A DNA stretch of 16,622 nt from CAZFGN01 sp964518695 (GCA_964518695.1 CAZFGN010000011.1:1-16622), one strand, 5' to 3'. Counted from the first letter of the stretch, positions 1 through 6,122 are shown. The notes: a model not told the origin generated them from the sequence alone. Made by a program: numbers and translations.

Positions 1-1757
1 CCGTTCATTATTTCGTTTCTTATTACGATTACTACCAGCCGGAAGCGTATATGCCGGTCACGGATACCTATATCGGCAAAGAGGCGATGATTAATGATGA
101 GATTGATAAATTGCGGCACGCGGCGACAACATCGCTTCTTACCAGAAAAGACGTTATCGTTGTGGCTTCGGTTTCGTGTATTTATGGCTTGGGAGCGCCG
201 GATGTCTACAGCGCCAATATTTTGCATTTTAAAGTTGGCGATAAGTTGAACAGGAAAGAACTTACGCGTCAGCTTGTAACAATGCAGTTTGGACGCACCA
301 CAGCCGATTTAAAACGGGGTACATTCCGCTTGCGGGGTGATAACTGGGAGATCATGCCGCCCAATGAAGAAGTTGTTTATAACTTCAGACTGCAAAATGA
401 TTTTATTGCCGAGATTTTTATGATTGACCCCGTAAAAGGATTTCAAGTCGGCAATACCCCAAAGGTAAACGAAGTTTTTGTTTCTCCGGCGAGACACTTC
501 ATAACTTTAGGCAGAGAAAAGATGATTGCTTTGGAGAATATTAAGAAAGAATTAAACGAACAATTAAAACTTTTTGAAGCTAACGGGAAGTATTTGGAAG
601 CGGAGCGGTTGGAGCGCCGTACTAAGGCTGATATCGCGATGATTAGCGAAGTGGGGTATTGCCATGGGATAGAAAATTATTCGCGGCATCTTTCGGGGCG
701 CAATCCCGGGGAAGCGCCGGCGACACTTCTTGATTATTTTCCCTCCTTCGCTAAAGCTACGGAGGGCAAGCCTCAAGCTGATTTTTTGATGGTTATTGAT
801 GAATCGCACGTTACCGTTCCGCAGTTGAGGGGGATGTACGAAGGCGATGCCTCAAGAAAGAAAACTCTTGTTGATTACGGTTTCCGGTTGCCATCGGCGA
901 TTGATAACCGTCCTTTGAAATTCAAGGAGTTCGAGGCAAGGATGCCTAACGTGATATACACAACAGCCACCCCCGGTCCTTATGAGATGGAGAAAAGCAA
1001 ACAAGTTGTTCAGCAAATTATCCGTCCCACGGGTTTGGTTGACCCTAAGATAGTGATGAGACCAGCTCGAGGTCAGATTGATGATTTGATACCGCGTATT
1101 AAGGAGAGAATCGCGGACAAGGAAAGGGTTCTCGTGACCACGTTGACGAAAAAAATGGCGGAAGATTTATCGAGCTATCTTGAAGATTTGAAGATTAGGG
1201 TTACCTATCTGCATAGTGATGTTAAGACGTTGGATAGAATAAGAATTCTGACCGGTCTCCGGCGGGGGACTTTCGATGTTTTGGTGGGGGTTAATCTCCT
1301 CCGTGAGGGACTGGACTTGCCCGAGGTATCGCTTATTGCCATACTGGATGCCGATAAAGAAGGATTTCTCCGGAGCGAAACTTCTTTGATTCAAGTTATC
1401 GGGAGAGCCGCGAGAAACTTACGAGGTGAGGTTATAATGTACGCGGATAAAATGACTGGCTCAATTGAAAGAGCAATTCGAGAAACAGATAGGCGTAGGA
1501 AGATTCAGCTTGAATATAACGTGAAGAATAACATAACCCCTAAGAGCATAGTAAAAGCGATAACCGACATCCTCCCAGTCGAGAAAGTGCTCAAATTGGA
1601 AATGGCTCCGATTCCAAAGTCTAAATCGTCTTTACAAAAACTTATTGGAGAAAAAGAAAGAGAAATGAAAGAAGCGGCGAAAAGGCTAGATTTTGAATTA
1701 GCGGCTATTTTAAGAGATGAGTTGAAAGCGTTATCAAAAAATTCTAAGCAAAAATAA
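1..1757 (+). CDS. uvrB: UvrABC excinuclease subunit B (UvrB), 5'-partial
   Basis: UvrB is the damage-verifying helicase-like subunit of nucleotide excision repair; UvrA loads it on DNA and UvrC incises next to it. The reading frame is open from base 3. The visible part opens with the family block YFVSYYDYYQPEAY (the DNA-clamping beta-hairpin region), so roughly the first 85 residues with Walker A lie outside the window. Seen in order: VVASVSCIYGLG, the SGRNPGEAP block, the Walker B/DEAD-type motif VIDESH (about 790-810), the C-terminal helicase domain with GVNLLREGLDLPE and QVIGRAARN, and a C-terminal UVR domain (about 1620-1735) that would contact UvrC. Eleven extra residues starting SFAKATEG sit between DYFP and ADFLMVIDESH, where the family normally has none; they come from a palindromic repeat at 741-766. 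uvrA follows on the same strand. Confidence 0.97.
   Translation, partial: VHYFVSYYDYYQPEAYMPVTDTYIGKEAMINDEIDKLRHAATTSLLTRKDVIVVASVSCIYGLGAPDVYSANILHFKVGDKLNRKELTRQLVTMQFGRTTADLKRGTFRLRGDNWEIMPPNEEVVYNFRLQNDFIAEIFMIDPVKGFQVGNTPKVNEVFVSPARHFITLGREKMIALENIKKELNEQLKLFEANGKYLEAERLERRTKADIAMISEVGYCHGIENYSRHLSGRNPGEAPATLLDYFPSFAKATEGKPQADFLMVIDESHVTVPQLRGMYEGDASRKKTLVDYGFRLPSAIDNRPLKFKEFEARMPNVIYTTATPGPYEMEKSKQVVQQIIRPTGLVDPKIVMRPARGQIDDLIPRIKERIADKERVLVTTLTKKMAEDLSSYLEDLKIRVTYLHSDVKTLDRIRILTGLRRGTFDVLVGVNLLREGLDLPEVSLIAILDADKEGFLRSETSLIQVIGRAARNLRGEVIMYADKMTGSIERAIRETDRRRKIQLEYNVKNNITPKSIVKAITDILPVEKVLKLEMAPIPKSKSSLQKLIGEKEREMKEAAKRLDFELAAILRDELKALSKNSKQK
741..766 (+). repeat. In-frame palindromic element in uvrB (26 bp)
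   Basis: The outer arms ccctcc (741-746) and ggaggg (761-766) pair, as does an inner gct/agc stem. The element is read in frame as PSFAKATEG and causes an 11-residue insertion in UvrB just before the DESH motif. It matches the element in uvrC (6244-6269) at 21 of 26 positions. Two of the five differences form a compensatory outer pair (T-A versus G-C at element positions 4 and 23), and two more form a compensatory inner pair (T-A versus C-G at positions 12 and 15). Confidence 0.8.
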
Positions 1758-1763
1758 ATATGG

Positions 1764-1803
1764 TGTCCCGCAGCCCTGACGGGTACGGGATGCTCATATT
1801 TAT
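1764..1803 (+). repeat. Hairpin element between uvrB and uvrA, bracketed by 10-bp direct repeats
   Basis: A hairpin at 1766-1790 has outer arms tcccg/cggga and an inner ccc/ggg stem around tgac, so its layout resembles the in-gene palindromes. It lies between two exact copies of ataaatatgg at 1754-1763 and 1804-1813. The left copy overlaps the uvrB stop codon and the right copy contains the uvrA start codon. Removing one copy plus the 40-bp insert would leave the uvrA ATG 2 nt after the uvrB TAA. An insertion with target duplication is an inference from this geometry. The hairpin has no T-tract, so it is not a typical terminator. Confidence 0.55.
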
Positions 1804-1809
1804 ATAAAT

Positions 1810-4365
1810 ATGGCACAAGATAAAATAATTATAAAAGGGGCGCGGGAGCATAATCTTAAGAATATAAATCTGGAATTACCCAGAGATAAAATGATTATTT
1901 TCACCGGGCTTTCCGGTTCCGGCAAATCATCTTTGGCATTCGATACTATTTTTGCCGAAGGACAGAGGCGTTACATAGAATCTTTATCGGCTTATGCTCG
2001 TCAATTTTTGGGGAGATTGGATAAACCGGATGTAGATGAAATTGAGGGCTTGTCTCCGGCTATCTCGATAGATCAAAAGGCTCATTCGTCTAATCCGCGC
2101 TCAACGGTAGCCACCATTACGGAGATCTACGACTATCTAAGAGTTCTTTTCGCGCGCGCGGGTGCGCCCTATTGTCCAATATGCGGCAGTGAAATTAGAA
2201 GGATGACGCCAAGTGGAATGGTGGACGCTATAGCCAGTTTAGCGGGTCCCCAAGGCAAGATTGAAACAGAGCTTGTTATTTTGGCTCCGGTTGTAAGGGG
2301 TCGTAAGGGAGAATATTATCAACTTCTTTATGATTTATTGAGCGCTGGTTTTCATGAGGCAAGAATTGATGGTGAGCTTAAGTCGCTTCGCGAACGTCTT
2401 ACTATAGATCGTTACAAGCAACACACTATTGAAGTAGTCGTTGATAAGATTACAGCCGGCACCGATTTGACCGATAAAGATAATAGACTCCGCTTGTCTG
2501 AAGCGGTGGAAGCGGCGCTTAAACACGGCAATGACGTCATGACAGCTGTGACTGGAGGCAAAGAAGTGGGCTTTTCCGCAAAGTTTTCCTGCCCGCGTGA
2601 CAGTTTTTCTTTCCCTGAAATAGAACCGCGGCTCTTTTCTTTTAATAGCCCTTATGGGGCATGTATTGCTTGCCATGGGTTGGGTACGAAAGACATTTGG
2701 TCAGAGGACATCTGTGAAGTTTGTCGGGGGCGGAGATTGAAGCCGGAGGCGTTGAATGTTCTTATTGATTCTAAAAATATAACCGAGGTCGCTGCTTTGT
2801 CGGTCAATCAAGCTTATGAATTCTTTGAAGGACTCCATAGAAAAATTGGAGCGAAAGAGAAAGAAATTTCCGAAACGCCGTTACGCGAGATTAAGAACAG
2901 GTTGAAGTTTATGATGGATGTAGGTTTAGATTATCTCACTCTTGCGAGAAAAGCCGGGACGCTTTCTGGTGGTGAATCTCAAAGGATCAGATTAGCTTCG
3001 CAGATAGGTTCGAGATTGGTGGGGACACTTTATATTTTAGATGAACCGACAATAGGGTTACATCAGCGCGACAATGATAGGCTTATAAAAACGTTGCATA
3101 ATTTACGTGACTTGGGGAACACTATTATTGTTGTTGAGCACGATGAGGAGACTATTAGGTCCGCGGATTATCTGGTTGATATAGGTCCGGCCGCTGGTAT
3201 CCATGGCGGGAAAATTGTGGCTCAAGGATGGATACCAGAAATTTTTTCCTCCAAAGGAGGAAAAAAACAAGACAGCTTGACCTTGCGCTATCTGCGCGGA
3301 GAGGAAAAGATTGAATTGCCTAAAAAACGAAGGCCGGTAAAAGATGGTGCTGATTTTTTGAAGTTGCGTGGCGTAAATCAGAATAATCTTAAAAATTTGA
3401 ATGTCAATATCCCTTTTAAAAAATTCGTGGCTATTACTGGTGTGTCTGGTTCCGGGAAAAGCACTCTTGTTTATGATGTAATTTACAAGGCTCTCTCTAA
3501 TAAATTCAATCACACTAACTATAAGCAGAGCGCTTATAAAAGTATTTTGGGACTTGAGTATGTGAATAGGGTAATTAATGTTGATCAAGGAGCAATAGGC
3601 AGGACTCCTCGTTCTAATCCGGCTACCTACATCGGGGCATGGACGCATGTTAGAGATCTCTTTTCGGCAACTGAAGATTCGAGAGTGAGGGGTTGGAAGC
3701 CGGGTAGATTCAGTTTTAATGTAAGAGGCGGTCGTTGTGAAAATTGCGAGGGTCATGGGTATCTGGCTATCGAAATGCATTTTTTGCCCACAGTTTATGT
3801 AACTTGTGACATCTGCCACGGCAAGAGATTTGATCGAGAAACTTTAGAGGTTAAATACTCACCCAGCGGCAGGGCGAGTGAGAAAAAGAATATTTATGAA
3901 GTTTTAAAAATGACCGTTGAGGAGGCGACAGGATTCTTTAAGGATATTCCTTGGCTTCATGAAAAATTAAAGATATTAGACGAAGTGGGATTGGGATATC
4001 TAGAGTTGGGACAATCGGCTACGACCTTATCGGGCGGTGAAGCGCAGAGAGTGAAGCTTGCGGCAGAGTTGGGCAAACGTGATACGCATCGCACCCTTTA
4101 TTTATTAGATGAACCTACTACGGGTCTTCATTTCGACGATGTTAAAAAATTGCTAGAAGTTTTACAAAAACTTGTTGATAGAGGCAATACCGTGATTGTA
4201 ATAGAACATAACTTGGACGTTATTAAGTCAGCCGATTGGGTTATAGATTTGGGTCCGGAAGGTGGAGATAAAGGAGGTAAAATAGTAGGCGAGGGCACGC
4301 CGGAAGATATTGTTAGAACCAAAGATAGCTTTACGGGAGGGTATTTGAGGAAGGTGTTGAAGTAA
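1810..4365 (+). CDS. uvrA: UvrABC excinuclease subunit A (UvrA), compact form
   Basis: UvrA is the dimeric ABC-type ATPase that finds bulky DNA lesions and loads UvrB. Two nucleotide-binding halves are clear. The first has Walker A GLSGSGKSS (residues about 34-42), then the LSGGESQRIRLASQ signature and the LDEPTIGLHQRDN Walker B. The second has TGVSGSGKST, LSGGEAQRVKLAAE and LDEPTTGLHFDD. A zinc module CENCEGHGY...CDICHGKRF is intact. At 851 aa it is about 90 shorter than the usual 940: between CIACHGLG (C285/C288) and CEVC (C302/C305) only 13 residues remain where about 100 are normal. The preceding pair, usually CPxC, reads CPRD (C261, D264). Two in-frame palindromes (3242-3266, 3858-3878) add residues. 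No Shine-Dalgarno precedes the ATG; an AT-rich tatataaat abuts it. Confidence 0.97.
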   Translation: MAQDKIIIKGAREHNLKNINLELPRDKMIIFTGLSGSGKSSLAFDTIFAEGQRRYIESLSAYARQFLGRLDKPDVDEIEGLSPAISIDQKAHSSNPRSTVATITEIYDYLRVLFARAGAPYCPICGSEIRRMTPSGMVDAIASLAGPQGKIETELVILAPVVRGRKGEYYQLLYDLLSAGFHEARIDGELKSLRERLTIDRYKQHTIEVVVDKITAGTDLTDKDNRLRLSEAVEAALKHGNDVMTAVTGGKEVGFSAKFSCPRDSFSFPEIEPRLFSFNSPYGACIACHGLGTKDIWSEDICEVCRGRRLKPEALNVLIDSKNITEVAALSVNQAYEFFEGLHRKIGAKEKEISETPLREIKNRLKFMMDVGLDYLTLARKAGTLSGGESQRIRLASQIGSRLVGTLYILDEPTIGLHQRDNDRLIKTLHNLRDLGNTIIVVEHDEETIRSADYLVDIGPAAGIHGGKIVAQGWIPEIFSSKGGKKQDSLTLRYLRGEEKIELPKKRRPVKDGADFLKLRGVNQNNLKNLNVNIPFKKFVAITGVSGSGKSTLVYDVIYKALSNKFNHTNYKQSAYKSILGLEYVNRVINVDQGAIGRTPRSNPATYIGAWTHVRDLFSATEDSRVRGWKPGRFSFNVRGGRCENCEGHGYLAIEMHFLPTVYVTCDICHGKRFDRETLEVKYSPSGRASEKKNIYEVLKMTVEEATGFFKDIPWLHEKLKILDEVGLGYLELGQSATTLSGGEAQRVKLAAELGKRDTHRTLYLLDEPTTGLHFDDVKKLLEVLQKLVDRGNTVIVIEHNLDVIKSADWVIDLGPEGGDKGGKIVGEGTPEDIVRTKDSFTGGYLRKVLK
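3242..3266 (+). repeat. In-frame perfect palindrome in uvrA
   Basis: Eleven-base arms (ttttttcctcc at 3242-3252 and its exact complement at 3256-3266) flank an aaa loop. It is read as FSSKGGKK in the linker that follows the first ATPase half, where related UvrA proteins have about four or five fewer residues between the PEEI-like and DSLTG-like segments. The T- and A-runs would also let it act as a weak terminator-like hairpin, but it lies inside a long intact reading frame. Confidence 0.6.
3858..3878 (+). repeat. In-frame palindromic element in uvrA after the zinc module
   Basis: Arms ctcaccc (3858-3864) and gggcgag (3872-3878) pair except for one A-C mismatch, around a 7-nt loop agcggca. 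The translated segment SPSGRASE is extra compared with the usual UvrA sequence, in which LE(I/V)KY is followed almost directly by KGKxIxEVL. The insertion directly follows the CDICHGKRFDRETLEVKY block. Its status as an inserted element rests on the palindrome plus the family comparison. Confidence 0.55.
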
Positions 4366-4417
4366 GCTTATTGATTATGTTAGTTTAATGGTTATCCGAG
4401 AACTGTTGGTTTTATAA

Positions 4418-4449
4418 AAAAGAACCGCAGTCGACGGTTCTTTTAAATA
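4418..4449 (+). terminator. Rho-independent terminator after uvrA
   Basis: Ten-base arms aaaagaaccg (4418-4427) and cggttctttt (4435-4444) surround a 7-nt loop, 52 nt after the uvrA stop codon. The right arm ends in four Ts. The A-run on the left would also let it work on the other strand. Confidence 0.8.
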
Positions 4450-4469
4450 TTCAGTTAAATATCAAACAT

Positions 4470-4763
4470 ATGTCTAGAGGATTCTCTAATTGGAATTTTA
4501 AGGAGGTCAGTCAGTTTCTTAGGCAGTATGATTTTGTGCCTCTCAGGGGTAACTACAGAGGTTCTCATCACAGGTGGATTAACAAGGATAATGGTAGAAC
4601 TCTTAGTATCTATTTTGCTCCAGCGAGGAGATCTTACAGCCGAAAAAGCATGAGCATAATCATTAAGCATTCCGGCATTGATAAAACGTTATGGTTTAGA
4701 TGGCACCTCGGTTCCAGGCAGGATAATAGCACGTTGAGATTGGATGCATATGTTGTTAAATAG
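4470..4763 (+). CDS. Solitary HicA-like (YcfA-type) mRNA interferase toxin
   Basis: The 97-aa product carries the HicA double-stranded-RNA-binding-like core: an N-terminal helix (FKEVSQFLRQYDF), a strand-turn leading to GSHHRWIN with the catalytic-type histidine (H33 or H34), a strand (RTLSIYFAP), and a second helix (SYSRKSMSIIIKHSGI) matching the HicA pattern of a basic residue before a helix ending in xxGL/I. HicA proteins cleave mRNA and are normally held in check by an adjacent HicB antitoxin. None is visible: uvrA ends upstream behind a terminator, and the next gene lies behind another terminator and shows no HicB features. About 25 C-terminal residues extend past the usual domain. There is no Shine-Dalgarno; two ttaaatat repeats (4443-4450, 4455-4462) precede the ATG. 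It could be a repurposed RNA-binding protein instead of a toxin. Confidence 0.72.
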   Translation: MSRGFSNWNFKEVSQFLRQYDFVPLRGNYRGSHHRWINKDNGRTLSIYFAPARRSYSRKSMSIIIKHSGIDKTLWFRWHLGSRQDNSTLRLDAYVVK

Positions 4764-4790
4764 CCCCGCAGAGATCCTCCGGGGCTTTTT
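4762..4790 (+). terminator. Rho-independent terminator of the HicA-like gene
   Basis: Arms agccccg (4762-4768) and cggggct (4780-4786) are followed by a run of five Ts. The hairpin begins inside the stop codon of the HicA-like gene, so the gene and terminator are fused tightly. Confidence 0.85.
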
Positions 4791-4809
4791 AGTGAGAACC
4801 CGGTTCTAA

Positions 4810-4838
4810 TTGACATATTAGGTAAGGTATTGTATTTT
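4810..4838 (+). promoter_or_regulatory. Sigma70-type promoter of the 146-aa gene
   Basis: A consensus -35 TTGACA (4810-4815) is followed after exactly 17 bp by TATTTT (4833-4838), with attg directly upstream of the -10 box. The predicted start is near 4845, about 180 nt before the coding region. Inverted repeats ttaggtaa (4818-4825) and ttacctaa (4850-4857) flank the -10 box and could be an operator. Confidence 0.65.
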
Positions 4839-4844
4839 TCAATC

Positions 4845-5026
4845 TAGGTTTACCTAAGTACATTAACAGCTGAATATAAGGTTTCAGTCCTAACCAACTG
4901 ACGCCATTTAAGTCGACAGTTGTTGATGCTCTAAGCTTATAAATTAATCATTATCATCATGAAAATCAGCTTCTATCAACTTAATAGGTTTATCTTATTA
5001 AGGTGGCTTGAGGCTGTCATTTAAAT
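4845..5026 (+). other. Long untranslated leader of the 146-aa gene
   Basis: About 180 nt lie between the predicted transcription start and the ATG at 5027. The stretch holds two small hairpins (ctgaa/ttcag at 4870-4887 and caactg/cagttg at 4895-4922) and a 21-codon frame at 4959-5024 (MKISFYQLNRF...) that ends 2 nt before the next ATG. No known riboswitch or RNA family was recognised. A structured or attenuating leader is possible but not shown. Confidence 0.35.
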
Positions 5027-5467
5027 ATGACATTAATTAAAGCAGACTCCAAGGAATGGTATAGTGTGCTTCATCTTGCCAAGAATACGCTTAGTCGGAT
5101 TCGCGGGCGTCATGTTCTTGGAGATTCATACGATGTTGACACACTTGGAGACCCATCCCTAATATATGCGCTCCGTAATGATATTGAAAAACTCGGTGTA
5201 ACTCTTGAGTATATTGGGACAAATGACAAGGAGCTGGAACAATTGCGAGTTGAAGGTTGTAAAACCAGAGCCGAAAGGTGGCTTAGATATCTTCGTGAAA
5301 AAGATCCTTGGCCGCGCAAGCCCAGTAGGGAGACGCTTATGATCTTTCGCAAGGAGATAGAAAATGCCTGCCTGACGCTAAAAGGAATTGGATCCAGTAG
5401 GATGGAGTATATAAGATTTTGGTTCAAGTATCATCGGTTTTCTTATCCGAGGGTCAGAGTAGTGTGA
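5027..5467 (+). CDS. Hypothetical protein, 146 aa, unrecognised
   Basis: I do not recognise this family. The product is soluble, highly charged and mostly helical in character, with no signal peptide or membrane segment. A basic segment (KNTLSRIRGRHV) lies near the N-terminus, a charged stretch (GTNDKELEQLRVEGCKTRAERWLRYLREKDPW) lies in the middle, and the C-terminus is aromatic and basic (MEYIRFWFKYHRFSYPRVRVV). That composition would suit nucleic-acid or protein contact, but no catalytic motif stands out. It is transcribed alone, with its own TTGACA/TATTTT promoter, a long leader, and two hairpin terminators after the stop. The ATG directly follows tttaaat and has no Shine-Dalgarno; an upstream 21-codon frame ends 2 nt earlier. 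The independent signals on both sides argue that it is a real gene. Confidence 0.7.
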   Translation: MTLIKADSKEWYSVLHLAKNTLSRIRGRHVLGDSYDVDTLGDPSLIYALRNDIEKLGVTLEYIGTNDKELEQLRVEGCKTRAERWLRYLREKDPWPRKPSRETLMIFRKEIENACLTLKGIGSSRMEYIRFWFKYHRFSYPRVRVV

Positions 5468-5486
5468 TTCGGTAATTTGACCCAGG

Positions 5487-5518
5487 TCCGCGCTGCCTAA
5501 AAAGCCGCGCGGATTTTT
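5487..5518 (+). terminator. Rho-independent terminator after the 146-aa gene
   Basis: Arms tccgcgc (5487-5493) and gcgcgga (5507-5513) are followed by five Ts, 20 nt after the stop codon. Confidence 0.8.
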
Positions 5519-5545
5519 ATTCTCTTCATATTTTTCCGAAACGCG

Positions 5546-5569
5546 AAAACCACTCATAGGAGTGGTTTT
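5546..5569. terminator. Bidirectional terminator hairpin
   Basis: Ten-base arms aaaaccactc (5546-5555) and gagtggtttt (5560-5569) enclose the loop atag. T-runs exist in both directions. It can back up the previous + terminator and would end any transcript of the - strand cyclophilin remnant. Confidence 0.75.
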
Positions 5570-5638
5570 ATAATTTGGATTTGAGGTGTTCGATACGAAG
5601 GAGCCATCCGGACGTACAGTAAAAATGGCGTTGCGTCC

Positions 5639-5857
5639 CTATAAACAGAGAAGCAATTTTAAGCTCTCCTTAGAAGAAGCTTGCTGAATTTTCACTATTA
5701 CGTTTCGGGTCGCCCCTCCGTACCAAAAACCCCATATCCTCGTAGTAATTTTTAATGTCCAGTTTTGAAATTCGGGGGCTAGAGTTATTATAAACAATGC
5801 CCCCGATGTTTTGCCAGGCCCGGAGTTAGCCATTTTAAGAGTAGCAGGAGACAACAT
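5639..5857 (-). pseudogene. Decayed cyclophilin-type peptidyl-prolyl isomerase remnant
   Basis: The - strand frame reads SPATLKMANSGPGKTSGALFIITLAP and later RIWGFWYGG...NVIVKIQQ. Both match the order of cyclophilin blocks: LxMANSGPxTNGSQFFITLAP, then the (I/V)FGxVxxGMxVVxKI block. The catalytic-core QFF is replaced by LFI, an extra residue sits after GPG, the second block is degenerate, and the N-terminal half of a cyclophilin is absent. The open stretch ends at 5639, and traces may run on to the bidirectional terminator at 5546-5569. Its 5' end overlaps the 3' end of the LIM-like gene by about 23 nt, so the last residues of that protein may derive from this remnant. The assignment rests on motif order read by eye. 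A divergent functional gene is unlikely at this size. Confidence 0.5.
5772..5806. repeat. GC-rich inverted repeat inside the cyclophilin remnant
   Basis: Eight-base perfect arms tcgggggc (5772-5779) and gcccccga (5799-5806) enclose 19 nt. On + it is followed by tgtttt, a weak terminator-like tail. On - it could slow transcripts leaving the LIM-like gene, but without a T-run. Confidence 0.4.
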
Positions 5858-6026
5858 CCCATTGCACCTCTTTGTAGTGGGCTATCGCGATGTTAAGTCG
5901 CAATAAACCTTCCAGCCAGCAAGAGCGATGATACCATTCTTCGTTATGGTATTCCGCGTCTTCTTTGGCTATCAGGTTCCCACAACTTTGGCACTTTTTC
6001 GCCTTCCACTCGTTCGCGAAAAACAT
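5835..6026 (-). CDS. Small LIM-like single zinc-finger protein, 63 aa
   Basis: The frame contains C12-x2-C15-x17-H33-x2-C36 (CQSCGNLI...WYHRSC), the spacing of the first half of a LIM domain (C-x2-C-x16-23-H-x2-C). The WYHRSCW ending resembles the LIM wHpxCF signature. It should bind one zinc ion and probably mediates protein contacts. I chose the second ATG (6026): GGGAGG lies 9 nt upstream of it, whereas it directly abuts the first ATG (6035), which would leave no spacing. This is the only clear Shine-Dalgarno in the window. Upstream, on this strand, are -35-like TTGACA and CTGACA elements. The C-terminus (IAHYKEVQWDVVSCYS) overlaps the start of the cyclophilin remnant and may be a product of rearrangement. 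It is divergent from uvrC. Confidence 0.6.
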   Translation of the reverse strand: MFFANEWKAKKCQSCGNLIAKEDAEYHNEEWYHRSCWLEGLLRLNIAIAHYKEVQWDVVSCYS

Positions 6027-6052
6027 TGTATCCATCCTCCCTATGTGGTAAG

Positions 6053-6068
6053 AACTATTTTAATAGTT
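6053..6068. promoter_or_regulatory. Inverted repeat between the LIM-like gene and uvrC (possible operator)
   Basis: Seven-base arms aactatt and aatagtt are separated by tt. The repeat overlaps the position expected for the -10 box of the - strand gene, whose TTAAAA (6058-6063) lies 17 bp from CTGACA (6081-6086). It is short and AT-rich, so chance is possible. Confidence 0.3.
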
Positions 6069-6092
6069 ACAGAAATAAGATGTCAGTGTCAA
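6058..6092 (-). promoter_or_regulatory. Candidate promoter of the LIM-like gene
   Basis: On the - strand, overlapping -35-like boxes TTGACA (6087-6092) and CTGACA (6081-6086) precede TTAAAA (6058-6063), the latter pair at 17-bp spacing. The transcript would carry a leader of about 25 nt containing the GGGAGG ribosome-binding site. Confidence 0.35.
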
Positions 6093-6122
6093 TTGATTAA
6101 GCTTATAGAACAAGATAAATTG

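Noticed and set aside
1505..1816. - strand open frame of 103 codons across the uvrB end and the spacer
   Set aside because: It is antisense to the UVR domain of UvrB and crosses the inserted hairpin; there is no family resemblance.
3103..3819. Long - strand open frame (238 codons) inside uvrA
   Set aside because: It is antisense to conserved UvrA motifs, has no recognisable domain, and is a reading-frame shadow of the real gene.
4499..4507. Perfect Shine-Dalgarno-like taaggaggt inside the HicA-like gene
   Set aside because: It encodes KEV in the first helix. The next ATG (4528) is about 20 nt away and out of frame, so it does not mark another start.
5581..5625. T-loop-like gttcgata suggesting a tRNA or tmRNA end
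   Set aside because: The flanking bases do not form a T-stem, and no acceptor, anticodon or D arm could be assembled on either strand.
5586..5687. A + strand GTG frame of 33 codons with protein-like composition (VFDTKEPSGRTVKMALRPYKQ)
   Set aside because: It lies antisense to the end of the probable cyclophilin remnant, has no ribosome-binding site or promoter, and follows two terminators. It is most likely a shadow of the decayed gene.
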